From assembly GCA_964490015.1 (NCBI GenBank), contig CAZBBA010000006.1, positions 29,619-93,618 on the forward strand: a DNA stretch of 64,000 nucleotides, written 5' to 3'. This document shows, one piece after another, positions 9,077 through 16,889 of the stretch (position 1 is its first letter; each line of letters starts with the position of its first letter). Source of the stretch: Perlabentimonas sp964490015. Its GTDB lineage: Bacteria > Bacteroidota > Bacteroidia > Bacteroidales > Tenuifilaceae. The notes under the pieces were generated by a model that made no database searches, was not told the origin of the DNA, and worked only from the letters and a program-made list of their open reading frames with translations. A program made the position numbers and the translations under genes.

Positions 9077-9098
9077 ATATCAACATAGATGCAAGAAA

Positions 9099-11051
9099 TT
9101 ACATCTTCTGAATGGCCATTAAAGGTTGTCCCTTCGATACCTTGGTGCCGTTGGTAACCAGAATTTTTACAATCTTACACTTAACGGGCGACTGAATCTC
9201 GTTGAACAGCTTCATCGCCTCCAGAATGCAGATTGTGTCGCCCTGGTTCACAACCGAACCCTCCTCAACAAACGGGGGAACGCTTTCCGATGATCCACGG
9301 TAGAAGGTTCCCGCCATCACCGCGTTAATGGTTTCCGATGTGTCAACCTTCTCAACGGGTTTTGGTTTCTCCACCTCCTGCACGGCAACCTCAGTACGGG
9401 TTTCAGCAACTGGTTGCTCGGCTACGCTGTGAGAGTAGTCGTTGCTTGTGCTACCATTCCCCGATTTTAGCGAGAGGTTAAACTCGCCCTTGCGGATGGT
9501 AATCTCGTTAAGCTGCATTCTCGATGCGCGCTCAATTATGGCGTTTAGCCCCACGTAATCGTCGGCGCTTAGGATTGGCGCAAGCGCCTCCTGCTTAGCG
9601 GCCTCCTCGGTTTTGGGCTTACCGTTGGTAATGCTCTCGCCCTCGATATCGGCAGGCGATTTGGGACGCTGATCCTTGGGCAGCGCTCTCCACTTAAAGT
9701 ACTCCATCGAAACCTCGGGGAATAGACAGTAAGATAGGATATCCTCCTCGTTCTGTATCAGCTCAGGGTTAGCAATTCCCTTGGTTGCCGTGGGCAGAAT
9801 GGGTTTAAGATCGTCGGCAGGGCGATGATCGATGGGCTTCTCGTCGCCAAGAATCTTCTTTACAAGCTTTGGATCGATGGGAGCAGGCGAAAGGCCGTAC
9901 ATTCCCTTCACGTAGCTTTTCACCTCCTGTGGGATCATTTTGTATCGCTCTCCGGTTAGCACGTTCATCACGGCCTGTGTTCCCACAATCTGGCTGGTGG
10001 GAGTAACCAGCGGAGGATAGCCCAAGTCCTTACGAACCCTTGTCACCTCCTCCAGCGCTTCGGGAAGCTTCTCAATGGCATCCTGCTGCTCAAGCTGCGA
10101 GCGGAAGTTCGAGATCATCCCACCTGGGATTTGGTGGATAAGTATCTCGGAGTCGATTATGGGCTCAAACCCTCTACCCTTGCTGCGCTTGGGGTAAAGA
10201 TCGGTAAAGTACTTGTTCACTTTACGAAGCGCCTCCACATCGAGGTTCACCTCGAAATCGGTCTCGCTAAACATGGCCACCATAGTCTCCACTGGCGGCT
10301 GCGACGAGAATCCGGCCATGGCCGAAATGGCGCAATCAATGGCGCCAGCGCCAGCCTTTACCCCATCGAGGTAGGCCGATACGGCCATTCCGCTGGTGGC
10401 ATGACAATGGATTTGAATGGGTACATCTATCTCCTTGGTAAGCGCCGAAACCAGATTGGTAGCCATGGTGGGCGATAGCAGACCCGCCATATCCTTTATA
10501 CACAACGAGTCAATCCCCAGCGCAACCTGCTCCTTGGCGTACTGAACGTACTTCTCAACTGTATGAACGGGGCTGATGGTGTACGATAGCGTGCCCTGGG
10601 CATGTGCTCCCGACTTCTTCACGGCCTTTATGGCCGATTGCAGGTTGCGGGTATCGTTTAGCGCATCGAAAATGCGGAAGATATCTACGCCATTCTCGTG
10701 GGCTGTGGCCACAAACCGATCAACCAGATCGTCGGGGTAGTTCTTGTAGCCCACAATATTTTGCCCGCGAAGAAGCATCTGCAGTGGCGTTTTCTTAGCC
10801 TTCGACTTAATAAGGCGAAGCCTTTCCCAGGGATTCTCGTACAGGTATCGCAGGCACACATCAAAGGTTGCGCCGCCCCACACCTCTAGGGAGTAGTAGC
10901 CCACATTGTCGATGGTATCGATAATGCCCATAATGTCGCCGGTGCGCATGCGGGTAGCCCAAAGCGACTGGTGACCATCGCGAAGCGTGGTATCGGTTAT
11001 TCGTAGTATATTCTTCTTGGTGCTCATGGTTTCATGTTGATTTAATGGCAA
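9099..11051 (-). CDS. Biotin-dependent carboxyltransferase (PycB/OadA-like) fused to an AccB-like BCCP
   Basis: Residues ~15-290 form the HMGL-like TIM barrel of pyruvate carboxylase B/oxaloacetate decarboxylase alpha (DTTLRDGHQS at 20-29; metal-site segment IQIHCHATSG). Residues ~300-480 are the PYC_OADA conserved domain. The remaining ~145 residues resemble a whole AccB rather than a plain biotinyl tail: an N-terminal LNEITIRKGEFNLSLKSG, a Pro/Val/Glu linker, then GTFYRGSSES, PPFVEEGS and EAMKLFNEIQ with the biotinyl Lys at about 614. It would transfer CO2 between pyruvate/oxaloacetate and biotin. It is the last gene after accD and accA, 9 nt behind accA. An alternative start is the Met at residue 9 (11027), just before the conserved TKKNILRITD. 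Confidence 0.88.
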   Translation of the reverse strand: MPLNQHETMSTKKNILRITDTTLRDGHQSLWATRMRTGDIMGIIDTIDNVGYYSLEVWGGATFDVCLRYLYENPWERLRLIKSKAKKTPLQMLLRGQNIVGYKNYPDDLVDRFVATAHENGVDIFRIFDALNDTRNLQSAIKAVKKSGAHAQGTLSYTISPVHTVEKYVQYAKEQVALGIDSLCIKDMAGLLSPTMATNLVSALTKEIDVPIQIHCHATSGMAVSAYLDGVKAGAGAIDCAISAMAGFSSQPPVETMVAMFSETDFEVNLDVEALRKVNKYFTDLYPKRSKGRGFEPIIDSEILIHQIPGGMISNFRSQLEQQDAIEKLPEALEEVTRVRKDLGYPPLVTPTSQIVGTQAVMNVLTGERYKMIPQEVKSYVKGMYGLSPAPIDPKLVKKILGDEKPIDHRPADDLKPILPTATKGIANPELIQNEEDILSYCLFPEVSMEYFKWRALPKDQRPKSPADIEGESITNGKPKTEEAAKQEALAPILSADDYVGLNAIIERASRMQLNEITIRKGEFNLSLKSGNGSTSNDYSHSVAEQPVAETRTEVAVQEVEKPKPVEKVDTSETINAVMAGTFYRGSSESVPPFVEEGSVVNQGDTICILEAMKLFNEIQSPVKCKIVKILVTNGTKVSKGQPLMAIQKM

Positions 11052-11060
11052 AAAAATTAA

Positions 11061-11906
11061 CTAGTTATCGGTGGAGAACTTTCCCATTGCGGCATACTTC
11101 TCGTATCTGCTATCTAACAAATTGTCAACAGATAAGTTCTTTAGCATATCAAGATTTTTAAGTATCGACGATTTAACCGCCTCAGCAGTTCTGTTGTAGT
11201 CGGTATGTGCGCCCTCGTTGGGCTCGGGAATTATCTCGTCAATTACATCCAGGCGAAGCAGCGCATCGGCGGTAATATTAAGCGCCTCGGCAGCATCGGG
11301 GGCAAACGATGCATCGCGCCAAAGAATTGAAGCGCAACCCTCGGGCGAGATTACGGAGTATATGGCATTGGATAGCATCAGAATTCTATCGCCAACGCCA
11401 ATACCTAAAGCCCCGCCGCTTCCGCCCTCGCCTATCACCAGCGAAACGATGGGAACCTCAATCTTGGCCATCTCGGTAAGGTTCTTGGCAATGGACTCTG
11501 CCTGCCCGCGCTCCTCGGCCTCAATGCCGGGGAAAGCGCCAGGAGTATCAATTACGGTTACAATGGGGATATTGAAGCGCTCGGCCAAACGCATTAGGCG
11601 TAGCGCTTTGCGGTATCCCTCGGGCTTGGCCATACCAAAGTTACGCTCTATGTTCTCGTTAGTGTTCTTGCCCTTGTTGTGACCAATAAGCATAACCTTT
11701 TGGTCGCCTATCTGCGCAAACCCACCCACAATGGCAGGATCGTCGGCAAAGAAACGATCGCCGTGAAGGGGAATAAAGTTGGTAAACACCAGGTTGATGT
11801 AATCCTGCAGGATGGGCCTGTTGGGATGACGGCTAACCTTAACCGTTTCCCATGCGCTCTGAGCATTAGCCACCTTATCTTTTTGTGAATTCTTACTCAT
11901 AGTCAA
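11061..11906 (-). CDS. accA: Acetyl-CoA carboxylase carboxyltransferase subunit alpha (short N-terminus)
   Basis: AccA with AccD transfers the carboxyl group from biotin to acetyl-CoA, the committed step of fatty-acid synthesis. The chain has the crotonase-like core: RHPNRPILQDYI, FADDPAIVGGFA, VTVIDTPGAFPGIEAEERGQ and the oxyanion segment GEGGSGGALGIGVGD. At 281 residues it is shorter than the ~317-320 common for the family; it lacks the N-terminal helical segment (FLDFE...) that usually precedes AWETVKVSRH. The only upstream in-frame room is the 11-nt gap to accD, so the shortness is real unless the annotation of accD is wrong. Confidence 0.93.
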   Translation of the reverse strand: MTMSKNSQKDKVANAQSAWETVKVSRHPNRPILQDYINLVFTNFIPLHGDRFFADDPAIVGGFAQIGDQKVMLIGHNKGKNTNENIERNFGMAKPEGYRKALRLMRLAERFNIPIVTVIDTPGAFPGIEAEERGQAESIAKNLTEMAKIEVPIVSLVIGEGGSGGALGIGVGDRILMLSNAIYSVISPEGCASILWRDASFAPDAAEALNITADALLRLDVIDEIIPEPNEGAHTDYNRTAEAVKSSILKNLDMLKNLSVDNLLDSRYEKYAAMGKFSTDN

Positions 11907-11917
11907 AATCGATTAAA

Positions 11918-12745
11918 CTAGCGATTGTAGTAGCTAAGCACGTTGCTGATAAAATGCTTCATGTCCTTGCGATTCACAATGGAATCGATAAAGCCGTGGG
12001 CTAGCAGGTACTCGGCGGTTTGAAAATCGTCGGGCAGCTTCTCGCCTATGGTCTGCTCAATTACCCTGCGGCCAGCAAAGCCAATTACCGAGAAAGGCTC
12101 GGCAATGTTTATATCGCCCATCATGGCGTAGCTGGCGGTTACACCACCCGTTGTGGGGTTGGCTAGCACCGAGATATAAGGGATATTCTTCTTGTTGAGC
12201 CGTGCAATGCCGTTGCAGGTTTTGGCCATCTGCATAAGCGATAGCACGCCCTCCTGCATCCGCGCGCCCCCCGACTCGGAGAATACGATGTAGGGAATGC
12301 CCTGCTCGTTGGCAAAGTTTGCCGCTCTTAGAATCTTCTCACCCGTTCCGCTCCCCAGGCTACCACCCAGAAATCGGAAGTCCATAATGGCCACTGCCGC
12401 ACGAATGCCGTTTATGGTGCCATGCCCAGTTAGCACGGCCTCGTTAACGCCCAACTTCTTCTTGTTGGCCTCATACTTATCCTTATAGCTACCCTTTAGG
12501 TCGACGAACTTCAGCGAGTCTACCGGGCCAATATTGGCAAACAACTCTTGAAAGGAGTTATCGTCGAAGAGGAGCTTTATCCGCTCGCTGGGTGAAATAC
12601 TGCCGTGGTAGTTACAGGCAGGACAAACGCTCAGATTGTCCATCCACTCGCTCTCGTAGATATGCGAGCCGCACCGTTTACACTTAACCCACAGGCTTTT
12701 TGTTGAGGGCTTAGATTTGCCCTCAGCTATTGTATACCAAGCCAT
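11918..12745 (-). CDS. accD: Acetyl-CoA carboxylase carboxyltransferase subunit beta
   Basis: AccD is the zinc-finger-bearing partner of AccA. A Cys4 finger is visible at C22, C25, C41 and C44, followed by the crotonase core with VAIMDFRFLGGSLGSGTGEKI and SESGGARMQEGVLSLMQM, which forms the biotin/CoA site with AccA. The length of 275 is normal. It is the first gene of the operon and is followed by accA after 11 nt. No accB or accC gene is in the window; the BCCP-like domain at the end of the third gene is the only carrier domain nearby. Confidence 0.96.
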   Translation of the reverse strand: MAWYTIAEGKSKPSTKSLWVKCKRCGSHIYESEWMDNLSVCPACNYHGSISPSERIKLLFDDNSFQELFANIGPVDSLKFVDLKGSYKDKYEANKKKLGVNEAVLTGHGTINGIRAAVAIMDFRFLGGSLGSGTGEKILRAANFANEQGIPYIVFSESGGARMQEGVLSLMQMAKTCNGIARLNKKNIPYISVLANPTTGGVTASYAMMGDINIAEPFSVIGFAGRRVIEQTIGEKLPDDFQTAEYLLAHGFIDSIVNRKDMKHFISNVLSYYNR

Positions 12746-13484
12746 ACTTGAATTTATTTAGATGTCACAACCAAAAATCCCCCCAATTTACCCAACAAAA
12801 GGGAAGGGCAAAGTAAACACTTTTTTAAACAATAGTTTAGAATTTTGAGCAGAAATATACATCCCAACCTCTGTGTTGCCCATTTTTAAAGGGTTTTGAG
12901 TTTAGAAGACAATGGGTTAATAAACATGAGTTTGGCCTAAAAGATTTACCACAGAAAAGATTTGGCTATATAACTTCTGCACACGACAGAACCTGGAAGG
13001 TTCTTTAATTATAGAGTAAGTAAAGCGGGATGAACACATATCACACAGATCTTTCAGCTGTTGTGTGCTTACCCTTTGCAAACAGCTACAAAATATCTTT
13101 TAGTCGCACAACAATGAAAAATTGTAGTAGCCGGTCACTGAGCAGTTCGACAGGCGTTACGCGGGGTTTGGTGGCGGCTTCGCCGCCACCAAACCCCGCC
13201 CTTCAATTGATAGCGCAGTGTCATCCTGAACCTAACGAAGTGGAGTGAAGTATCTTATTGTGTAAATTTAATTTTCCCAGACAACAATGTTTTAAATTAT
13301 AACCGTAACTTTATACATAGAAATAAATTTAATAAATAGTTTTTTTTTTTTGTTATGGGCAATGGTAGTAAATATCAAAAGCAAATTTCAATATCAAAAA
13401 TTACTGGCTTTGAAATTTTAGCACTAACTTACACACCATCGGATCGCTGCAAGTCGCTTTCTTTAACCCTTTAGATTAGTAATC
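12746..13484. other. Non-coding stretch between accD and a lipoprotein gene
   Basis: I find no credible gene here. It contains the accD leader, a very strong perfect hairpin at 13161-13199, the words GTCATCCTGAACCT and GAAGTGGAGTGAAG near 13219-13253 that resemble dispersed repeats of this phylum, and a T tract at 13339-13352. A 72-codon frame at 13030-13248 runs through the hairpin and looks accidental. The region marks the change from housekeeping to accessory DNA. Confidence 0.6.
13161..13199. repeat. Perfect 18-bp stem hairpin
   Basis: GCGGGGTTTGGTGGCGGC and its exact reverse complement are separated by only TTC. No T tract follows on either strand, so it is not a standard terminator; it looks like a REP-type palindromic unit. 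It is far more GC-rich than its surroundings. Confidence 0.8.
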
Positions 13485-13883
13485 ATGGCAGCAAGACATT
13501 CAATTTTTCTGGTTTTAGCAGTAATTACTCTAAACTATTCATGCCTCGACAGGCAATTTGTTGATGGCAGAGCGGAGCTTATTTCCATTTCAGATACAGC
13601 GCTGAACGACTCATCGGTTTTTCTTGGATATATCCATCAAATTGACTGGGATGAGCCATATCCTTCGGACTATTTTAAGATATGGGTAGAAAACACACCA
13701 TTTGAAACAACAGCTAGCACTAATGGATACTATTTCTTGAAAGTGTTTCCGGGAAAATATACACTAAATTGCCAAACCGCCTCGGGAAGCTGGGATAGAC
13801 TCATTGAAGAGGTAAAGGATATTGAAGTTGCTAAAAACAAAAAGTATAGAATTGATTTTTACATTGGATATACTATTGAGTAA
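13485..13883 (+). CDS. Hypothetical exported protein with carboxypeptidase-regulatory-like fold
   Basis: The 132-residue chain has a hydrophobic N-terminus (residues ~5-18) ending in NYSC, a possible lipoprotein cleavage site at Cys20 although Tyr at -2 is unusual. The rest reads like one beta-sandwich of the CarboxypepD_reg/peptidase-associated type: FKIWVENTPFETTASTNGYY, FLKVFPGKYTLNC and IEVAKNKKYRIDFYIG, that is, a decorated turn, a PGKYTL strand and a closing strand. Such domains are common in surface lipoproteins of this phylum. No function can be assigned. It stands alone with about 200 nt on its 3' side. Confidence 0.6.
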   Translation: MAARHSIFLVLAVITLNYSCLDRQFVDGRAELISISDTALNDSSVFLGYIHQIDWDEPYPSDYFKIWVENTPFETTASTNGYYFLKVFPGKYTLNCQTASGSWDRLIEEVKDIEVAKNKKYRIDFYIGYTIE

Positions 13884-14085
13884 TGAAATAATAAGCGCAT
13901 AAAAATAGTAATGAGTTGGCTATTGGGCGTTTATTCTAAAAAAATCGTTAAGCCTTTAAAAACATAACACCAAGTATATAATACCGGGATCTGTGATGTT
14001 AACCCAAACACTCAAATTTATATAACTGAATAAAATGTATTTCAAAAAATACAGTTATTGAATTAAACCCAAAAACATTAGAATT

Positions 14086-14880
14086 ATGAAAAGGAAAACT
14101 CTTAGTGCTTTACTAGTTTTGGCTATTTTTTTATCCTCAACCGCCATGAAACCTGTAGATGAAAAAAATTATATTAAGTTTAATGGTAATTTACTTGTCT
14201 CAAAATATGAGCTTACCAACGAAGAGTACAATGTTTTTCTGAGAGAATTAAAACTCACCAATCAAGCAGATATAATCAATAAATGTACTCCCGACACTGC
14301 CTTATGGGCAACAATGATAAGTTATAGTTACGGCAAACCATTTACGAGCCATTATCACTTTCATCCAATGTATAAAAACTATCCGGTTGTGAATATCTCA
14401 AAGGATGCAATTGATTTATACTGCTCTTGGTTAACAGAAAAATACAACAGTAACGCAAAGAGGAAATTTAAAAAAGTGAAAGTGAGACTTCCAAGTGAAA
14501 AAGAGTGGAAAATGTTTTCGTCCCCATTGCCAGGTCATAACTTGCCTTGGTATGGCACATTTCCTTACGTTTTAAACTCCAAGAAAAAAGAAAGTATATG
14601 TTTCCTTGCAAATCTGAAAATGAAAGACTTTACCACTGGCGACTATAATTATGTTTGGGACGGTGGTTTTATATCATTGCCTGTAGGAAAGTACCCTGCA
14701 AATAGGATAGGGCTGTATGACATTATTGGAAATGTTGCAGAATACACAAATGATGGCAAGGTAAAAGGAGGAAGTTGGGCTAATACTCTTGAAGAAAGCA
14801 CCATTGAAAAGGTACAGGATTTTAACATACCTGACCCCCGAGTTGGCTTTAGACTAGTTATTGAAATAATTGAAGAATAA
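14086..14880 (+). CDS. SUMF1/FGE-sulfatase-fold protein, exported
   Basis: A short hydrophobic leader (residues 5-20) precedes a formylglycine-generating-enzyme-like fold. Landmarks in order: VSKYELTNEEYNVFL, YPVVNISKDAIDLYCSWL, KVRLPSEKEWKMF, LPVGKYPANRIGLYDIIGNVAEYTNDG, KGGSW and DPRVGFRLV. This order is the family signature (V-T-n-e-e-Y, PV..vsw.dA..Y..W, RLPtEaEWe, GNVwEW..D, rGGSw, iGFR). I do not see the catalytic Cys pair of true formylglycine-generating enzymes, so it is more like the GldK/GldJ-type non-catalytic members. The neighbours give no further clue. Confidence 0.75.
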   Translation: MKRKTLSALLVLAIFLSSTAMKPVDEKNYIKFNGNLLVSKYELTNEEYNVFLRELKLTNQADIINKCTPDTALWATMISYSYGKPFTSHYHFHPMYKNYPVVNISKDAIDLYCSWLTEKYNSNAKRKFKKVKVRLPSEKEWKMFSSPLPGHNLPWYGTFPYVLNSKKKESICFLANLKMKDFTTGDYNYVWDGGFISLPVGKYPANRIGLYDIIGNVAEYTNDGKVKGGSWANTLEESTIEKVQDFNIPDPRVGFRLVIEIIEE

Positions 14881-15042
14881 AAAAACATTTTCAAGGGCAG
14901 TAGCCAATCTCACCGCTTTCCAACAAATCAAAATAAAAACTCCTACTCCAATGTTAACAACATAACGCGACCATAACCCAACCCGAATACCATGCGATAC
15001 TAAAAAATCATCGCGTGCCATTTTAGGAAAAACAGCTATTCG

Positions 15043-15492
15043 ATGAAAATTGAAAAGATTACCGACAACAAGAAGCAGTTCCTCGACCTGCTGCTGCTGG
15101 CCGACGAGCAGGAAGATATGATCGACAAGTACCTGCCCCATGGCGACCTGTTTGCCCTTTACCACCCTGACCTCAAAAGCGTTTGCGTGGTGGCGCCGGT
15201 AAATACCGATACCTGCGAGCTGAAAAACATAGCCACCTACCCTGCACAACAGGGCAAAGGGTACGGTAGGGCACTTATCGGTTTCATCTCCAATTTCTAC
15301 AGTAGCCGTTACAAAACCATGCTGGTGGGCACAGGCGAAACGCCCGCAATCCTATCGTTTTACAAAAGTTGTGGCTTTGAGATATCACACCGCGTAAAGA
15401 ACTTTTTCACCGACAACTACAACCACCCCATGTTCGATGGCGATATTCAGCTTATTGATATGATCTACCTGAAAAAGGGTTTACGGCAATAG
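15043..15492 (+). CDS. GNAT-family N-acetyltransferase
   Basis: The acetyl-CoA binding segment is IATYPAQQGKGYGRALIGF, matching the GNAT motif A pattern (V.P..qgkG.G..Ll), and motif B follows as GTGETPAILSFYKSCGFEISH. At 149 residues it is one complete domain. The substrate cannot be told. The codon use of this gene (many CTG, GCC and ACC codons) is more GC-rich than that of its two neighbours, so the block around it is a mosaic. Confidence 0.85.
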   Translation: MKIEKITDNKKQFLDLLLLADEQEDMIDKYLPHGDLFALYHPDLKSVCVVAPVNTDTCELKNIATYPAQQGKGYGRALIGFISNFYSSRYKTMLVGTGETPAILSFYKSCGFEISHRVKNFFTDNYNHPMFDGDIQLIDMIYLKKGLRQ

Positions 15493-15688
15493 CAGAGCTT
15501 GTCGAAGCGCTCAGCCACCGAAAAGGCAACAATAGCCAAACCTAATGCCAGTACTTTCAATCAACCTCACCAATTTGTTTTTTCCCTTTTTTGATGAAGT
15601 ATTTTAAATGAAAACCTTAAATTTATGCCTAGAATTACAGGTTGATAAATGGGTGAGTAGGCCAATATGCTATAGAAAAACAAACTCT

Positions 15689-16561
15689 ATGAATATCGTT
15701 AATGAAATTCTATACACGACTGCAATAGATGAAAATGGTATTTTAGTTCATATCAATAACGCTGAAAAAGGTAAAGTATATTGTTGTCCATCTTGCAAAA
15801 CTGAATTTATTTTAAGAAAGAGTGGAAAAACGGGGAAAGGTTCAAAAAGACCACATTTTGCTCATAATAAGTTAAGTCCTAACTGTACCCCAGAAACCGT
15901 TCTACACTATTCGTTTAAAAAAAAGGTTGTTGAATTATTGAATAAGTATTTATCAGAAAAAAAAGAATTTATAATCAATTGGAAATGCTTTGCTTGTTCT
16001 AAGAATACTAGCGGAAACTTGTTAGCAAAAGTAACTTCAATTAAAGAAGAGTATAATTTAAAAGTATGTCAACCGGACATTGCTTTAATTAATGCGGAAG
16101 AGAAGGTAATTGCTGTCATTGAAATTGTTGTTACTCATAAACCAGATGAAAAGGTTCTACTGTATTATCAAGAGAATAAAATTATTCTCATTCAGATAAA
16201 TTTGTTTTCTGATGAAGATATTAATATTATTGAAAAGAAAATTAGAACACCTGATATTGTTGACTATTGCATTAATCCTAGATGCTCAAACAGTATTAGA
16301 TATTCAATTAAAAGACGATTAATTTCTTTGCATGATAGGTGTGGTAGGTGCTTTCAACCGATTGAAAGATACAGGACAGAGATAAATAGCGCTTTTGGAA
16401 TACAAAAAACATTAGATTTTACTGAGAATGAGATAAATTATGTTAAGTCAAAACGAAAAAACATTGAGGTTCAGACGAATCAAAAAACAAAAGAAAAATA
16501 TCCGAGTTCAATTTGTTATAATTGTAAAACCTGGAACGCTAGAAGACATAAACGCTTTTAG
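15689..16561 (+). CDS. CoiA-like nuclease-domain protein
   Basis: The chain starts MNIVNEILYTTAID; an upstream in-frame ATG at 15608 adds 27 residues without conserved character. Near the N-terminus CCPSCKTEFILRKS and RPHFAHN form the zinc-finger-like module of CoiA-like proteins. QPDIALINAEEKVIAVIEIVVTHK (split: QPDIAL, then IEIVVTHK) looks like the PD-(D/E)xK core. A second Cys cluster lies at CINPRCS/CGRCF and a third at CYNCKTW near the end. CoiA relatives take part in DNA uptake or appear as stand-alone nucleases in defence islands. The gene is AT-rich, followed within 25 nt by an attC-like palindrome and then by a type I restriction locus. Confidence 0.6.
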   Translation: MNIVNEILYTTAIDENGILVHINNAEKGKVYCCPSCKTEFILRKSGKTGKGSKRPHFAHNKLSPNCTPETVLHYSFKKKVVELLNKYLSEKKEFIINWKCFACSKNTSGNLLAKVTSIKEEYNLKVCQPDIALINAEEKVIAVIEIVVTHKPDEKVLLYYQENKIILIQINLFSDEDINIIEKKIRTPDIVDYCINPRCSNSIRYSIKRRLISLHDRCGRCFQPIERYRTEINSAFGIQKTLDFTENEINYVKSKRKNIEVQTNQKTKEKYPSSICYNCKTWNARRHKRF

Positions 16562-16583
16562 TTGATTCAATAAAAAGCACATT

Positions 16584-16674
16584 GCCTAACTTAGGGTGCA
16601 TTTCACGCTAGCTTCATCACGGCGGATTTGGCTGTAGCCCGTATCCCGCACTCGCCAAATCCTCACCGTTAGGT
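16584..16674 (+). other. Integron attC-like imperfect palindrome
   Basis: GCCTAAC at 16584-16590 is mirrored by GTTAGGT at 16668-16674, with GGATTTGGC (from 16624) and GCCAAATCC (to 16663) as an inner inverted pair. Core sites of the GTTAGGY type bounding an imperfect palindrome directly after a gene stop codon are how integron cassettes end. The arms are asymmetric and I see no integrase gene in the window, so this is tentative. Up to 16889 the DNA has no gene; AAAACAGC at 16745 and GCTGTTTT at 16830 form another weak dyad. Confidence 0.35.
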
Positions 16675-16889
16675 ACAGCAATAAAACTAACAACAACTAA
16701 AATTTTGCTCCAATAAGAAAATAAAATGGAAACCGCCAACACACAAAACAGCACATTTGCATCCGACCGATGGGAGTTCAGCGAAGCTAAACCGCACAGC
16801 CCAAAACACGACCAAGGTTTGTAATAGAGCTGTTTTTTTGCCAACGCTCACACGGTTTTGAGTATCTTGCGAACTATAAATTTTGAACA

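Noticed and set aside
13030..13248. 72-codon frame upstream of the lipoprotein gene
   Set aside because: It runs through a perfect palindrome and repeat-like words and shows no domain or leader.
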